From: Iodidimonas muriae
Lineage (GTDB): Bacteria > Pseudomonadota > Alphaproteobacteria > Sphingomonadales > Rhodothalassiaceae
Direction of reading: 5' to 3'
Assembly (NCBI RefSeq): GCF_014647255.1
Contig: NZ_BMOV01000005.1
Span: 62,001-126,000 of the forward strand
DNA: 64,000 bases
Below the pieces are notes generated by a model. It had not been told where the DNA came from. It did not search any database and worked only from the letters and a program-made list of their open reading frames with translations. Below are positions 49,672 through 58,829 of this stretch, one piece after another (position 1 is the stretch's first letter; each line of letters opens with the position of its first letter). Made by a program: the position numbers and the translations under genes.

Positions 49672-51102
49672 ATGACGCACACGCCACATATCCTGATCGT
49701 TGAAGATAGCCTGAGTCTCGCTCGTACTTATGAGGCTTATTTGCGCCGGCTGGAGGCGAAAACGCAGATTGCGGCGGATCTGGCGCAGGCAAAGGCCGTT
49801 TTGTCACAAGGCGTGCCGGACCTGATTTTGCTGGATGTGAAATTACCCGATGGGGATGGTTTGTCGTTGCTGTCGTCTTTACCCGAAGGGGCAACGCGCC
49901 CGCCGGTGATCGTGATGACGGCGCATGGCTCTGTTTCCAAAGCGGTGGAAGCCATGCAGGCCGGGGCGACGGATTTTCTGGTGAAGCCCTTTGATGCGGA
50001 CCGGCTGGTTACCACCACCAGCAATGCGTTGGAAAATCGCCGCCTTAGCAGCTTGGTGAAGCGCTATGAAGATAGCTTTCGCGGTGAAGGTTTCGGAGAA
50101 TTCATCGGGAAAAGCCTGCCCATGCAAGCGGTTTACCGGATGATCGAAAGTGCCGGACCATCGAAGGCCAGTGTGTTCATCACCGGCGAATCGGGAACAG
50201 GCAAAGAATTATGCGCTGCGGCGCTGCATAAATGCTCGCCGCGCACCCAAGGGGCGTTTGTTGCGCTTAATTGTGCGGCTCTTCCCAAAGATTTGATTGA
50301 AAGCGAGATTTTCGGCCACAAAAAAGGGGCGTTTACCGGTGCCACCGCCGATCGGGAGGGCGCTGCGGTGAAAGCTCATCTGGGTACGCTGTTTCTGGAT
50401 GAAGTATGCGAGATGGACCTGGCCCTGCAATCCAAATTGCTGCGCTTTTTGCAAACGGGGATGGTGCAGCCTGTAGGGTCGGATGATCTGCGTAAGGTGG
50501 ATGTGCGAATCGTTTGCGCCACCAACCGTGATCCCATGGCCGAAGTGCGGAGCGGGCGATTCCGTGAAGATCTTTATTACCGGTTGCACGTTATTCCCAT
50601 CGAATTGCCGCCCTTGCGGGATCGGGGCAATGATGCGGTTGATTTGGCGCAGGCCTTTTTGACGCAGCTTTCAAAAGAAGAAGGAAAATCTTTTGAGCGC
50701 CTGTCGGAAGACGCGGAAAATGCTGTGCGGCGCTATGCCTGGCCGGGAAATGTGCGCGAAATGCGCAATGTGATTCAAACCGCTGTGGTGCTGAATGATG
50801 GGCCGGTGCTGGAAGAGCATATGCTGTCGCGGTCGTTGCATACAGGCGATTCCAAAGGCGCGGATCATCGTTTTGACGACGCGCAAAAAGTAGCGGTTCG
50901 GGATGTTCCGGCCCGCATTGAACCGCTGGCACTGGTGGAACGCCGGGCCATTGAACGGGCCATTGATCTATGCGGTGGCAATGTCAGCCAAGCCGCCGCC
51001 TATTTGGAAGTAGCGCCTTCAACGCTTTATCGGAAATTGCAGTCCTGGGATGATCGGATGGCGGAAGATGCCGCCGCGATGGTTTCGGGGCGTCATTCCT
51101 AA
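49672..51102 (+). CDS. Sigma-54-dependent response regulator (NtrC/LuxO type)
   Basis: A 476-residue transcription factor with three parts: receiver with Asp55 (LLDVKLPD), AAA+ domain with P loop GESGTGKE (172-179) and GAFTGA loop (219-224) that contacts sigma-54, and a C-terminal Fis-type helix-turn-helix (near 435-460, AIDLCGGNVSQAAAYL). It would activate sigma-54 promoters after phosphorylation. Its kinase partner is not adjacent; the orphan kinase at 35.8 kb is a possible but unproven partner. Confidence 0.92.
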   Translation: MTHTPHILIVEDSLSLARTYEAYLRRLEAKTQIAADLAQAKAVLSQGVPDLILLDVKLPDGDGLSLLSSLPEGATRPPVIVMTAHGSVSKAVEAMQAGATDFLVKPFDADRLVTTTSNALENRRLSSLVKRYEDSFRGEGFGEFIGKSLPMQAVYRMIESAGPSKASVFITGESGTGKELCAAALHKCSPRTQGAFVALNCAALPKDLIESEIFGHKKGAFTGATADREGAAVKAHLGTLFLDEVCEMDLALQSKLLRFLQTGMVQPVGSDDLRKVDVRIVCATNRDPMAEVRSGRFREDLYYRLHVIPIELPPLRDRGNDAVDLAQAFLTQLSKEEGKSFERLSEDAENAVRRYAWPGNVREMRNVIQTAVVLNDGPVLEEHMLSRSLHTGDSKGADHRFDDAQKVAVRDVPARIEPLALVERRAIERAIDLCGGNVSQAAAYLEVAPSTLYRKLQSWDDRMAEDAAAMVSGRHS

Positions 51103-51120
51103 GCCTCGCCGCTTTGCCGA

Positions 51121-51276
51121 TCAGTCGGGCGTGCCTGTGCCGGGCGGTTGCACCGGATCGGAGCCGCGCTCGCGGGCTTGTTCCTTGCGGCGGCGCAGAT
51201 TATCCCGCAGTGCTTTTGCCAGCCGTTCTTGCTTTTGTTTGGCGGGATCGGGTGTGTTTTCGGGCGTGTTTTTCAT
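51121..51276 (-). CDS. Small basic conserved alphaproteobacterial protein
   Basis: A 51-residue protein with the pattern PDPAKQKQERLAKALRDNLRRRKEQAR: a single basic helix that fits a small unnamed protein family often seen in Alphaproteobacteria. The function is unknown. An ATG at 51276 is preferred over a TTG at 51312. It is the last chromosomal gene before the tRNA. Confidence 0.5.
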   Translation of the reverse strand: MKNTPENTPDPAKQKQERLAKALRDNLRRRKEQARERGSDPVQPPGTGTPD

Positions 51277-51315
51277 GGCTGCGTTTTTAATCCCGAAAGG
51301 AATTGTCTTCAAGTG

Positions 51316-52998
<1,683 letters not shown>

Positions 52999-53023
52999 GA
53001 ATCCTTAACCTTTCTGCGCCGCC

Positions 53024-53365
53024 TCAAGGTTCCGGCGCAACGATGTCCTTTTGTTCTTTACTGGGTAAGCTGGATTCTAGCCCATCTTCACACAAAATGC
53101 TTGCATGATCGTGCTTTGTTCTGCCTTTTCCACAGACCTGCTGCGTCGGATGCACCTCAAAGCCAAGCTCTACAAACGCTACTATGATCTTCCAAAGCGC
53201 GCCAATGACTTGCTCCTTCTGAGCGTCGTCTATTTCAGCATCTTCGAGCAGCTCTTTGTAGAATTCGACATCTAGCTGAAGACTGTGCCTCACAGTCCGA
53301 TCATGTTCGCGCGACAGTGCTTCGCCTACGTCGGGCAATGTCCAATCTTTATCGGATGTGGTCAT
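53024..53365 (-). CDS. Unknown small protein co-transcribed with the integrase
   Basis: A 113-residue acidic protein with no recognisable domain. It opens MTTSDKDWTLPDVGEALSRE and has a helix pair (FYKELLEDAEIDDAQKEQVI) that may form a coiled coil. An AAGGAGGGG Shine-Dalgarno before the ATG at 53365 decides the start; a longer frame to 53389 is less likely. It stands 25 bases before the integrase gene and behind the hairpin hub, and may be a recombination directionality factor or regulator (inference from place only). Confidence 0.55.
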   Translation of the reverse strand: MTTSDKDWTLPDVGEALSREHDRTVRHSLQLDVEFYKELLEDAEIDDAQKEQVIGALWKIIVAFVELGFEVHPTQQVCGKGRTKHDHASILCEDGLESSLPSKEQKDIVAPEP

Positions 53366-53502
53366 GACAAGACCCCTCCTTTTCAGCAATGCACCGCATG
53401 CTGACCAGTTTCATTTCCTTTTCGGACAATAGAGCAATACATCACCCTTACAGGGTGATACGCGCAGATATTGCTGCGCGAATGCTGCATATATATAGTT
53501 TT

Positions 53503-53532
53503 ATTATACCGCAGCAATCGGCTGTAACGCAA
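53503..53532 (-). promoter_or_regulatory. Sigma-70-type promoter of the integrase operon
   Basis: On the minus strand TTGCGT (53532-53527) and a perfect TATAAT (53508-53503) are 18 bases apart. Transcription would begin near 53496 and run into the 113-residue gene and the integrase. Two perfect inverted repeats just downstream of the start (53461-53480 and 53441-53459) are placed like operators or leader hairpins. Confidence 0.6.
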
Positions 53533-53591
53533 ACTCAGCAAGGGTTTCGGGGAAAAGCAAGGCCCCGATCTTGTTACGAGAGATCAGGGCT

Positions 53592-53616
53592 TTCAAAAGA
53601 GAAATTCTCTTTTGAA
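53592..53616. repeat. 25-base palindrome
   Basis: Twelve-base arms TTCAAAAGAGAA and TTCTCTTTTGAA around a single A, without mismatch. It is the longest perfect inverted repeat I found in the window. It could be a terminator stem, a protein-binding site or a nick region. Confidence 0.75.
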
Positions 53617-53623
53617 GAGGGAT

Positions 53624-53665
53624 TTCGATCCACTTTAATCTGGGGAGATTGGAAAGCGGATCGAA
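53624..53665. repeat. Nested inverted repeat forming a long hairpin
   Basis: Outer arms TTCGATCC and GGATCGAA, then a middle CTTT/AAAG pairing with a small bulge, then inner AATCT/AGATT around a GGGG loop. The whole is a 42-base hairpin with two unpaired spots, of the kind seen at transfer or single-strand origins. Confidence 0.65.
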
Positions 53666-53715
53666 GCATTTGGACTATTTTTCAGTATACGCACCGCTTC
53701 AACTTTTTATTGCCT

Positions 53716-53988
53716 CTATCGACTTTGTGAGAAGTTTGACTTTGCGAAGCCACCAAGGCGCGCAAATACTTGTTGGGCTTCAACTTCAGTGGCTGCTTTT
53801 TTAAGCCTGTCGCGAAGAACGGCTATCCGCTTCCGGTTCTCTTCATCGATTTGCCGTTTGGCATCCATCGTTAGTCCGTGTCCAGGTTCGAGCGTTGCTG
53901 CGCTTCGCGGAGCGCGTCTCTCCCTCAAGCGACGCAACAATTCCTCCTTCGTCGAAATCGTGGGATGCGTGTCGCCGTTTTGATCCAT
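53716..53988 (-). CDS. Unknown small charged protein of the transfer-type operon
   Basis: A 90-residue, strongly charged, mostly helical protein (KEELLRRLRERRAPRSAATL; DAKRQIDEENRKRIAVLRDR). No domain is recognised. It starts 2 bases after the preceding gene, so the two are likely co-translated. It ends the operon that contains the coupling ATPase. Confidence 0.5.
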   Translation of the reverse strand: MDQNGDTHPTISTKEELLRRLRERRAPRSAATLEPGHGLTMDAKRQIDEENRKRIAVLRDRLKKAATEVEAQQVFARLGGFAKSNFSQSR

Positions 53989-53990
53989 GG

Positions 53991-54239
53991 TCAGCGGTCG
54001 CGCTGCTCGCGATTGCGACGACGCGGTTTCTCCTCACGCGCTTCTTCCAACCGCTCCTTGGGCGTTCGCAAAATGATGCGGCCATCGACCGGAACGGAGT
54101 CGAGTTGGATTGTGTGCCCTTCACCGTCCCTGTGCGCGAAGGCGACACCGACGCGGTTAAAGTATGACTTGTCGTCTGCGCCTTCTTTCACATGAAACGC
54201 ATCGAAACTCGGACGGTTCTTATCCGATCTATCGCTCAT
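53991..54239 (-). CDS. Small conserved protein often near conjugation genes
   Basis: An 82-residue protein with the pattern FDAFHVKEGADDKSYFNRVG, then a central segment like GHTIQLDSVPVDGRIILRTP and a basic tail. Small proteins of this pattern, with 'G..F.I.L...P.DG.I..R', recur near conjugation and plasmid genes of Proteobacteria and look like small beta-barrels, perhaps binding DNA. The last two points are from memory of the pattern. It begins 15 bases after the coupling ATPase. Confidence 0.5.
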   Translation of the reverse strand: MSDRSDKNRPSFDAFHVKEGADDKSYFNRVGVAFAHRDGEGHTIQLDSVPVDGRIILRTPKERLEEAREEKPRRRNREQRDR

Positions 54240-54254
54240 CTTCTTCTCCTTTAT

Positions 54255-55862
54255 CTATGAAGGGCGAAAGCCTTCAACGTAGGACCACATGCCGTCCGAA
54301 TATTGCGGGTAGTGCGAAAATTGCTGCGGCACGCGCTCAACGATGACCCTCGCACGACGGCGACCCCATCTTGAGGGGATAGGCACGGAATCGTGGGGCG
54401 GATGAAACGGATTGGGCAGAAAGCGCCCAGTAAAGTCTGACCGTTCATAGTAGGGATGCTTTTCGGCGAAGATGGGTTTGAGGTTTTTGCCCGAAATGAA
54501 GAGCAGTTGCTTGTCCTCTGGCATCGACAGGATTTCTTCTGGCATCATGAGTGCGCGCGCCTGTTTGGTGCGATGCTCTTCGGCGTAAGCATGATACTTC
54601 ATGTCGGCGTAGGCCGAGAACGGATCGCCGCCGTTCATGATGCTCTTGGCGGCATTCATCTTTTGCCGTTTGGCGTCTGCCTGTCTCAGGCTGTCGTCAT
54701 ATTCGAGCGTCTCGGTGCCCAGCATTGAGGACACCATCTGCGCTGTCTGATAGTCGCGCACGCCGAAGAACTGGCGCAATGCGGATGAACCCATGAAGCC
54801 CTGAAGGGCAGGTGCGCCGAAGTTTCTGACGATCTGGCCGACATCCTGAAACAGCGCCCAGACCTGAACGCCAGCGCCGCGACCGAAGGTGAAGGCGCGA
54901 AGCAGGGCTTCAAAATTTCCGAGCTGGCCCGCCTCATCGATGATCATCGTTGCGCGTTGTGCGGAAGGTGCTCGCGACTTGTAGAGCATCTGCACGGTGA
55001 ACATTGTGCGCAAGATCGGAGACCACAGACCCACGTATTCTATAGGCACGTTGATCGCCCAACTCGTTGGCTGGCCCGAATTGCAGGTATCGGCCAACGA
55101 GGCATCGGCTCCGTCTAGCGCGGCCTGAAGCATCGGATCATCGAGGAAGTTCAGGTGCGCATAAATCTCCCCGAGGATGCTCCCGAATTCCTTCTCGCTC
55201 TCCTGCTGCTTGGCCAGCATCTCGCCAGCAGTTCGTCTTACACTGTCCATCGAGGAGCCCAGCATGGCTTCGAGGCAGTCTGCCCAGGCATTCGGGTCAG
55301 CTTCGATCCAGTTGATGACGCGATAAAGTGAGGGGAAGCTGACCTTGCCGTCCCGCTCGACCAGCATCTTGATGATGTTCTCGATCCACTCGCGGGCGCG
55401 TAGCTCGAAGTAACGACCGTTCGATGCGCCGCTTGTCGGGATCAGGCTTTCGGCGATGAATTTACAGTCCGCATGAAAGTGCGGATCGTTCAAGCGAAGG
55501 ATATCCAGCGGGTTCATGCGATGCTGCGGGAGGCCGCGCATCCCCGTCGGGTTCCAGCAATAAAGGTAGCTCCGATTGAGAACGAAGTTTACCATCGTAA
55601 CAGCGGCGATCTCGCCGCGTGGGTCGAGGATGAAATTTCGGTTGCCTGCATTGCGGGCCACTGCAAGCGCGAGAAGATCGCGCATTTTGCCTGAGCCTGC
55701 ACCTGCGACCGTGATAATCGGCGCGTCGGTTTCCAGGCAGATCGATTTGTTCGCGCTATAGCCGATCTGAAGACCGCGAGCGCTTAGCAGTCCGGCCCGC
55801 CTCAGTTCGCTCTCGTCAGACCAAGATGCTGATCCGAACCGATACTCTTCATTGCTCATCAT
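54255..55862 (-). CDS. VirD4/TraG-type coupling ATPase without a membrane anchor
   Basis: A 535-residue type IV coupling protein. It starts directly at the GSASWSDESELRRAGLL segment, which in VirD4/TraG proteins follows the membrane helices; the N-terminal membrane domain is missing. Walker A is GAGSGKM (54-60), with Met after Lys instead of the common Gly/Ser/Thr; Walker B is ATMIIDEAG (304-312) and DEAGQLGNFEALLRAFTFGR is typical of TraG. An all-alpha-like middle domain lies at about 150-260. It should link a DNA-protein complex to a secretion channel. Three very small membrane genes stand upstream, two of them with tight spacing or overlap. Confidence 0.82.
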   Translation of the reverse strand: MMSNEEYRFGSASWSDESELRRAGLLSARGLQIGYSANKSICLETDAPIITVAGAGSGKMRDLLALAVARNAGNRNFILDPRGEIAAVTMVNFVLNRSYLYCWNPTGMRGLPQHRMNPLDILRLNDPHFHADCKFIAESLIPTSGASNGRYFELRAREWIENIIKMLVERDGKVSFPSLYRVINWIEADPNAWADCLEAMLGSSMDSVRRTAGEMLAKQQESEKEFGSILGEIYAHLNFLDDPMLQAALDGADASLADTCNSGQPTSWAINVPIEYVGLWSPILRTMFTVQMLYKSRAPSAQRATMIIDEAGQLGNFEALLRAFTFGRGAGVQVWALFQDVGQIVRNFGAPALQGFMGSSALRQFFGVRDYQTAQMVSSMLGTETLEYDDSLRQADAKRQKMNAAKSIMNGGDPFSAYADMKYHAYAEEHRTKQARALMMPEEILSMPEDKQLLFISGKNLKPIFAEKHPYYERSDFTGRFLPNPFHPPHDSVPIPSRWGRRRARVIVERVPQQFSHYPQYSDGMWSYVEGFRPS

Positions 55863-55864
55863 GA

Positions 55865-56149
55865 TTACTTTCCTTTGAAAATACGGTCATGTGTCGCCAT
55901 GACTTTTGTCTTTTCGGGAATTGTGAGGACCTGCGTGCCCGCATCGGGATGGAAGCACTTGATGAAATGCGAGCGGATTTCTCTGGGCTTTACGGTCGGA
56001 TGAAATGCGTTGATCATCCGTATCCAGACACAGACCTTGACGTCCGGAGAGATGTCCGACGTTTGCGAACCTGGGGCGAAGAGGCTCTTGAACCGATCAA
56101 AGATCGGCTGCATCTCCGGCTCAGCGAATTCAATTTGGATGTTGTTCAT
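55865..56149 (-). CDS. Unknown small protein upstream of the coupling ATPase
   Basis: A 94-residue soluble protein (starts MNNIQIEFAEPEMQPIFDRF). No known domain. The ATG at 56149 overlaps the stop of the 58-residue membrane gene as ATGA, which decides the start. It ends 2 bases before the coupling ATPase start, so it is probably part of the same machine. Confidence 0.55.
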   Translation of the reverse strand: MNNIQIEFAEPEMQPIFDRFKSLFAPGSQTSDISPDVKVCVWIRMINAFHPTVKPREIRSHFIKCFHPDAGTQVLTIPEKTKVMATHDRIFKGK

Positions 56150-56322
56150 CGGACGCCCAACAGCCAAAGGGCGATGGCAAGCATTGGCAATGCCATGAAA
56201 ATGTGACCAACGATATCAAGTTCGCGTTGGAAGCGATGCTTCAAGTCATGACAGATTGCGTCTACTGCGCGTGAATAGGCCAGATAGGCTTGGACAGCGT
56301 GCCCAATTAACTTCCATACCAT
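56146..56322 (-). CDS. Very small membrane protein (58 residues)
   Basis: Reads MVWKLIGHAVQAYLAYSRAV, then a basic helix, then one membrane helix near the C-terminus (HIFMALPMLAIALWLLGV). It overlaps the next gene by four bases (ATGA), strong evidence that it is real although short. It could provide the missing membrane anchor of the coupling ATPase (inference). Confidence 0.6.
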   Translation of the reverse strand: MVWKLIGHAVQAYLAYSRAVDAICHDLKHRFQRELDIVGHIFMALPMLAIALWLLGVR

Positions 56323-56394
56323 TTGAAATCTCCCGTTGAGCCGAACCCCGAACAGCGGGGTTCCGGCTCCTTCAGTTTTGAGAATTGCCTGCGA

Positions 56395-56517
56395 TCAGCC
56401 GACCAGCGCGCCGATCACTCCAAGAATGATGAAAACCCACATGATTGTGCCAATGATGGCACCCCAGTCGGTCTCACGTTTGTAGATGCCGCCGACGCGG
56501 CGATGCTTCGTGAACAT
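56395..56517 (-). CDS. Very small membrane protein (40 residues)
   Basis: Reads MFTKHRRVGGIYKRETDWGA followed by a single membrane helix (IIGTIMWVFIILGVIGALVG). An AAGGAG Shine-Dalgarno sits 7 bases before the ATG. Basic residues before the helix place the N-terminus in the cytoplasm. No homologue comes to mind. Confidence 0.6.
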   Translation of the reverse strand: MFTKHRRVGGIYKRETDWGAIIGTIMWVFIILGVIGALVG

Positions 56518-56537
56518 GGTCGATCTCCTTTGATGGT

Positions 56538-56834
56538 TCACAGAAAACGAGCGACAAGAGTCATGATGAGCATTGGCACAGCCGTAGAAATCGACATGCG
56601 TGATGAGAAGAACACTACCGAGCCGCACGTCACCGCCCAGACGAGAGACGTCGGACCTTCGATGCCATAGCCATAGTGCTGGGCCGCAAATTCTTGAATC
56701 CAGCCAATCGTATGGCTGTAGAGCGGCGGTGCTCCAAGTATTGTTGTGATGACGGCGAGTGTATTCGCGAGTCCGGCGACAGAAGACATGAAGACCGAAC
56801 GGCTTGCATCTCGCTGTTTTTGCAAAAATGACAT
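56538..56834 (-). CDS. Small membrane protein with about three helices (98 residues)
   Basis: A 98-residue protein with a charged start (MSFLQKQRDASRS) and hydrophobic segments at about 20-35, 62-78 and 82-97. A possible ribosome site AAAGGTC stands upstream. It is the first gene of the minus-strand operon that ends with the coupling ATPase. It does not look like a VirB2 pilin, which has a signal peptide. Confidence 0.55.
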   Translation of the reverse strand: MSFLQKQRDASRSVFMSSVAGLANTLAVITTILGAPPLYSHTIGWIQEFAAQHYGYGIEGPTSLVWAVTCGSVVFFSSRMSISTAVPMLIMTLVARFL

Positions 56835-56987
56835 GCTTGACCTTTGAAGTTACCGTCGGGCTTGAATGCCGACTGCTACACCATCGCAGAGCCCGAGCGC
56901 TGTTTCGGGGAATATCGCAACTTTTGTCCGAAACGGTCTTGCCAGCACTGCCTCGCCCTTGTGCAATACAAGGCAGGAGGTGCGCCA

Positions 56988-57485
56988 ATGTATGTGAGCA
57001 TTTTGGAAAGGGAAACTGACCGTAACCCGCTCGATTTCATCAGCGTCAGTAAGGCTGAGCTTGAAGTGTTTCGACTGATCCCCGAGCTTTGTTCAGCTCT
57101 CAACGACGGTTATTGCCGTTACATGCGGATGGTCGGATATATCGCCTGTAGCGACGATGAGGAAGAACGGCAAAAGGCATCGGATAAGGCGGCATTCTGG
57201 CCCACTATCGAGCGGGCGAACTGCCAGAGACCCTCGCTCGACGCAAATCTTTGTGCGGTCTTCATGAACGAATATTGCGGTCTGCCATTTGATCAAGCCT
57301 ACGCTTGGCACCGCCGCGTCGAGGCCCAGGAGTGGCGGCAGGGCCTCAAGCCGATCCGTGGTGTAACTGTGTCCGACCAGTACCGCGCGTTGCGGGGCGA
57401 TAAGAGCAACAAGCTTACAACCGCGGCGCTGATCAAGGAGAATGGAACCACCTCCATGATCAGCGCTGACGATGTGCCGTTCTAA
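56988..57485 (+). CDS. Unknown soluble protein (165 residues), element cargo
   Basis: A soluble protein without a recognised domain; it has a long helical part (DEEERQKASDKAAFWPTIER) and several cysteines. The ATG at 56988 is decided by a strong AGGAGGTG Shine-Dalgarno seven bases before it; the reading frame is open further back to 56844. It is divergent from the transfer-type operon and converges with the next gene, overlapping its stop by four bases. Confidence 0.5.
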   Translation: MYVSILERETDRNPLDFISVSKAELEVFRLIPELCSALNDGYCRYMRMVGYIACSDDEEERQKASDKAAFWPTIERANCQRPSLDANLCAVFMNEYCGLPFDQAYAWHRRVEAQEWRQGLKPIRGVTVSDQYRALRGDKSNKLTTAALIKENGTTSMISADDVPF

Positions 57486-57922
57486 TCCGCTTCCTGATCG
57501 GCAGGGGGACGGTTGTCGTTGGCGGGCCTCAAACCAAGCATGCTCATTTCGAAAGGATACTTAGTAGACAAGATGGTCGCGAATACACGTACCCTGTTGC
57601 GAACACCACGCTTCAGTCTAGGCCGGACTCCACCTTCGACTGGTTTGTTGGCGAAGTCCCTGAACCATTCGCGAATCCAAGGCGTTTCCAATTCGTCGGT
57701 GTCGAGAAAAACTTCCGCGCCGTTTTCAACGATTTGTCCCCGAAAGTCCCTATATGCATCGATGAGCCACTCTCGCCAGTGGTCAGGGCTGATACCAAGG
57801 CTGGCTGTAAACTCACGGAGGTCCCGAAGGTATTCAGGGTTATCCAGTTTTCGGTCGGACACCAGCCTTACTTGCAGTTTTTCGCAGTAGCCTTGGCAAT
57901 TGCATTTGGGGCAAAGAAACAT
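57482..57922 (-). CDS. Unknown protein with an N-terminal metal-binding motif
   Basis: A 146-residue protein beginning MFLCPKCNCQGYC: four cysteines in 13 residues (4, 7, 9, 13) that can bind zinc or a cluster. The rest is helical with charged stretches and no known domain. A GGAG ribosome site stands upstream. It shares the divergent 127-base region before the 259-residue gene. Confidence 0.5.
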   Translation of the reverse strand: MFLCPKCNCQGYCEKLQVRLVSDRKLDNPEYLRDLREFTASLGISPDHWREWLIDAYRDFRGQIVENGAEVFLDTDELETPWIREWFRDFANKPVEGGVRPRLKRGVRNRVRVFATILSTKYPFEMSMLGLRPANDNRPPADQEAD

Positions 57923-58049
57923 TGGCTTGTCTCCGTTCAGCTTTGTCGTTCGATGGAGACAGTGTTACCCAACACTGGAAACCTGTGATACGAGCTTGGC
58001 AGGCTTACGAAAGTTGTTTTGGAAAATTCTTTCTGGTGGGTGAAATCAG

Positions 58050-58829
58050 GTGTCGGAATACGAGCTGAAAAACCGTTACCTGAAGAATGCGCGCATCAGC
58101 GAAGCTGGGTTCGTTATTCTGGTTCGGGCGTTCCTTCGCGGGATCAAGCCCGCGCAAGCGGCCAAGTTGGTCAAGCTATCAGAACCTGCTACCCGTGAAC
58201 TCTACAAACGCATTCGCTTCCAGCTTTTTGCGACACCGCTCTATATGATGGACCTGATACCGCGCTTGGAGATGGAAAACCGCGATGATGTGGTGTGGTG
58301 CTTGCGGCAGATCACGTCGGCGACGCCTAGGAAAGTTCGCGATTGTGCATATTATTGCGAGACGGAAACGCCACCGAAACACATTCAGAGTTTCTTTGAA
58401 GGGAAGACGCAAGACAAAAGCCCTTTGGTTGGCAGAAGCAAATGCAAGACATGCACTATGAATTTTATGGGCTATTGCCCAAGGAAGATCGAAAGCTATT
58501 CCGATTTATACCGAGAACAATTCCCAGAATGGGTAGTCGAACAAAGGAAAACTGACGCGCTCGGTATTTGGATCGATGTATTGCGTGTTCTGGCCAACTA
58601 TCGAAAACTCAACGAAATCGATTTCTTCTTTTACGCCATCAGTGCGACGCTACAAGTGGCTATTCAGCGGAGGGATTTACCAGCGCCTTCAGGTTGGAAA
58701 GCCGGGATGAACGTTCCGGATGAACTATGCGGCAAGCCGAAGCTTGGCGAAGGACGGGCATTTCAAAACGACATCGAGGGGCCGATCCTGTTTCCCGCTC
58801 TTGATTTGATTGAGGAATACCCGCTTTAG
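58050..58829 (+). CDS. Unknown protein with a helix-turn-helix-like start and cysteine cluster
   Basis: A 259-residue protein that starts with GTG. The N-terminal part (ISEAGFVILVRAFLRGIKPA and following AAKLVKLSEPATRELYKRI) resembles the DNA-binding helices of some transposases and regulators. Cysteines follow at CAYYCETE and at CKTCTMNFMGYCP, a spacing that suits a metal site. It may bind nucleic acid; I cannot name a family. It ends four bases over the next gene on the opposite strand. Confidence 0.45.
   Translation: MSEYELKNRYLKNARISEAGFVILVRAFLRGIKPAQAAKLVKLSEPATRELYKRIRFQLFATPLYMMDLIPRLEMENRDDVVWCLRQITSATPRKVRDCAYYCETETPPKHIQSFFEGKTQDKSPLVGRSKCKTCTMNFMGYCPRKIESYSDLYREQFPEWVVEQRKTDALGIWIDVLRVLANYRKLNEIDFFFYAISATLQVAIQRRDLPAPSGWKAGMNVPDELCGKPKLGEGRAFQNDIEGPILFPALDLIEEYPL

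Larger units (their letters stand above)
53366..53715. other. Non-coding hub with five inverted repeats and a promoter
   Basis: No gene fits in these 350 bases. Five inverted repeats stand in tandem: ATCACCCT/AGGGTGAT (53441-53459); CGCGCAG/CTGCGCG (53461-53480); GCCCCGATC/GATCAGGGC with one mismatch (53562-53590); a 25-base perfect palindrome of 12-base arms around one base (53592-53616); and a hairpin with outer arms TTCGATCC/GGATCGAA (53624-53665) and inner AATCT-GGGG-AGATT (53637-53650). A promoter lies between the second and third. It separates the coupling-protein operon from the integrase operon, and could hold an oriT, operators and terminators. Confidence 0.6.

Noticed and set aside
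51121-51276. Element gene rather than chromosomal gene
   Set aside because: It lies to the left of the tRNA, outside the inferred element, and matches a common small chromosomal protein pattern of Alphaproteobacteria.
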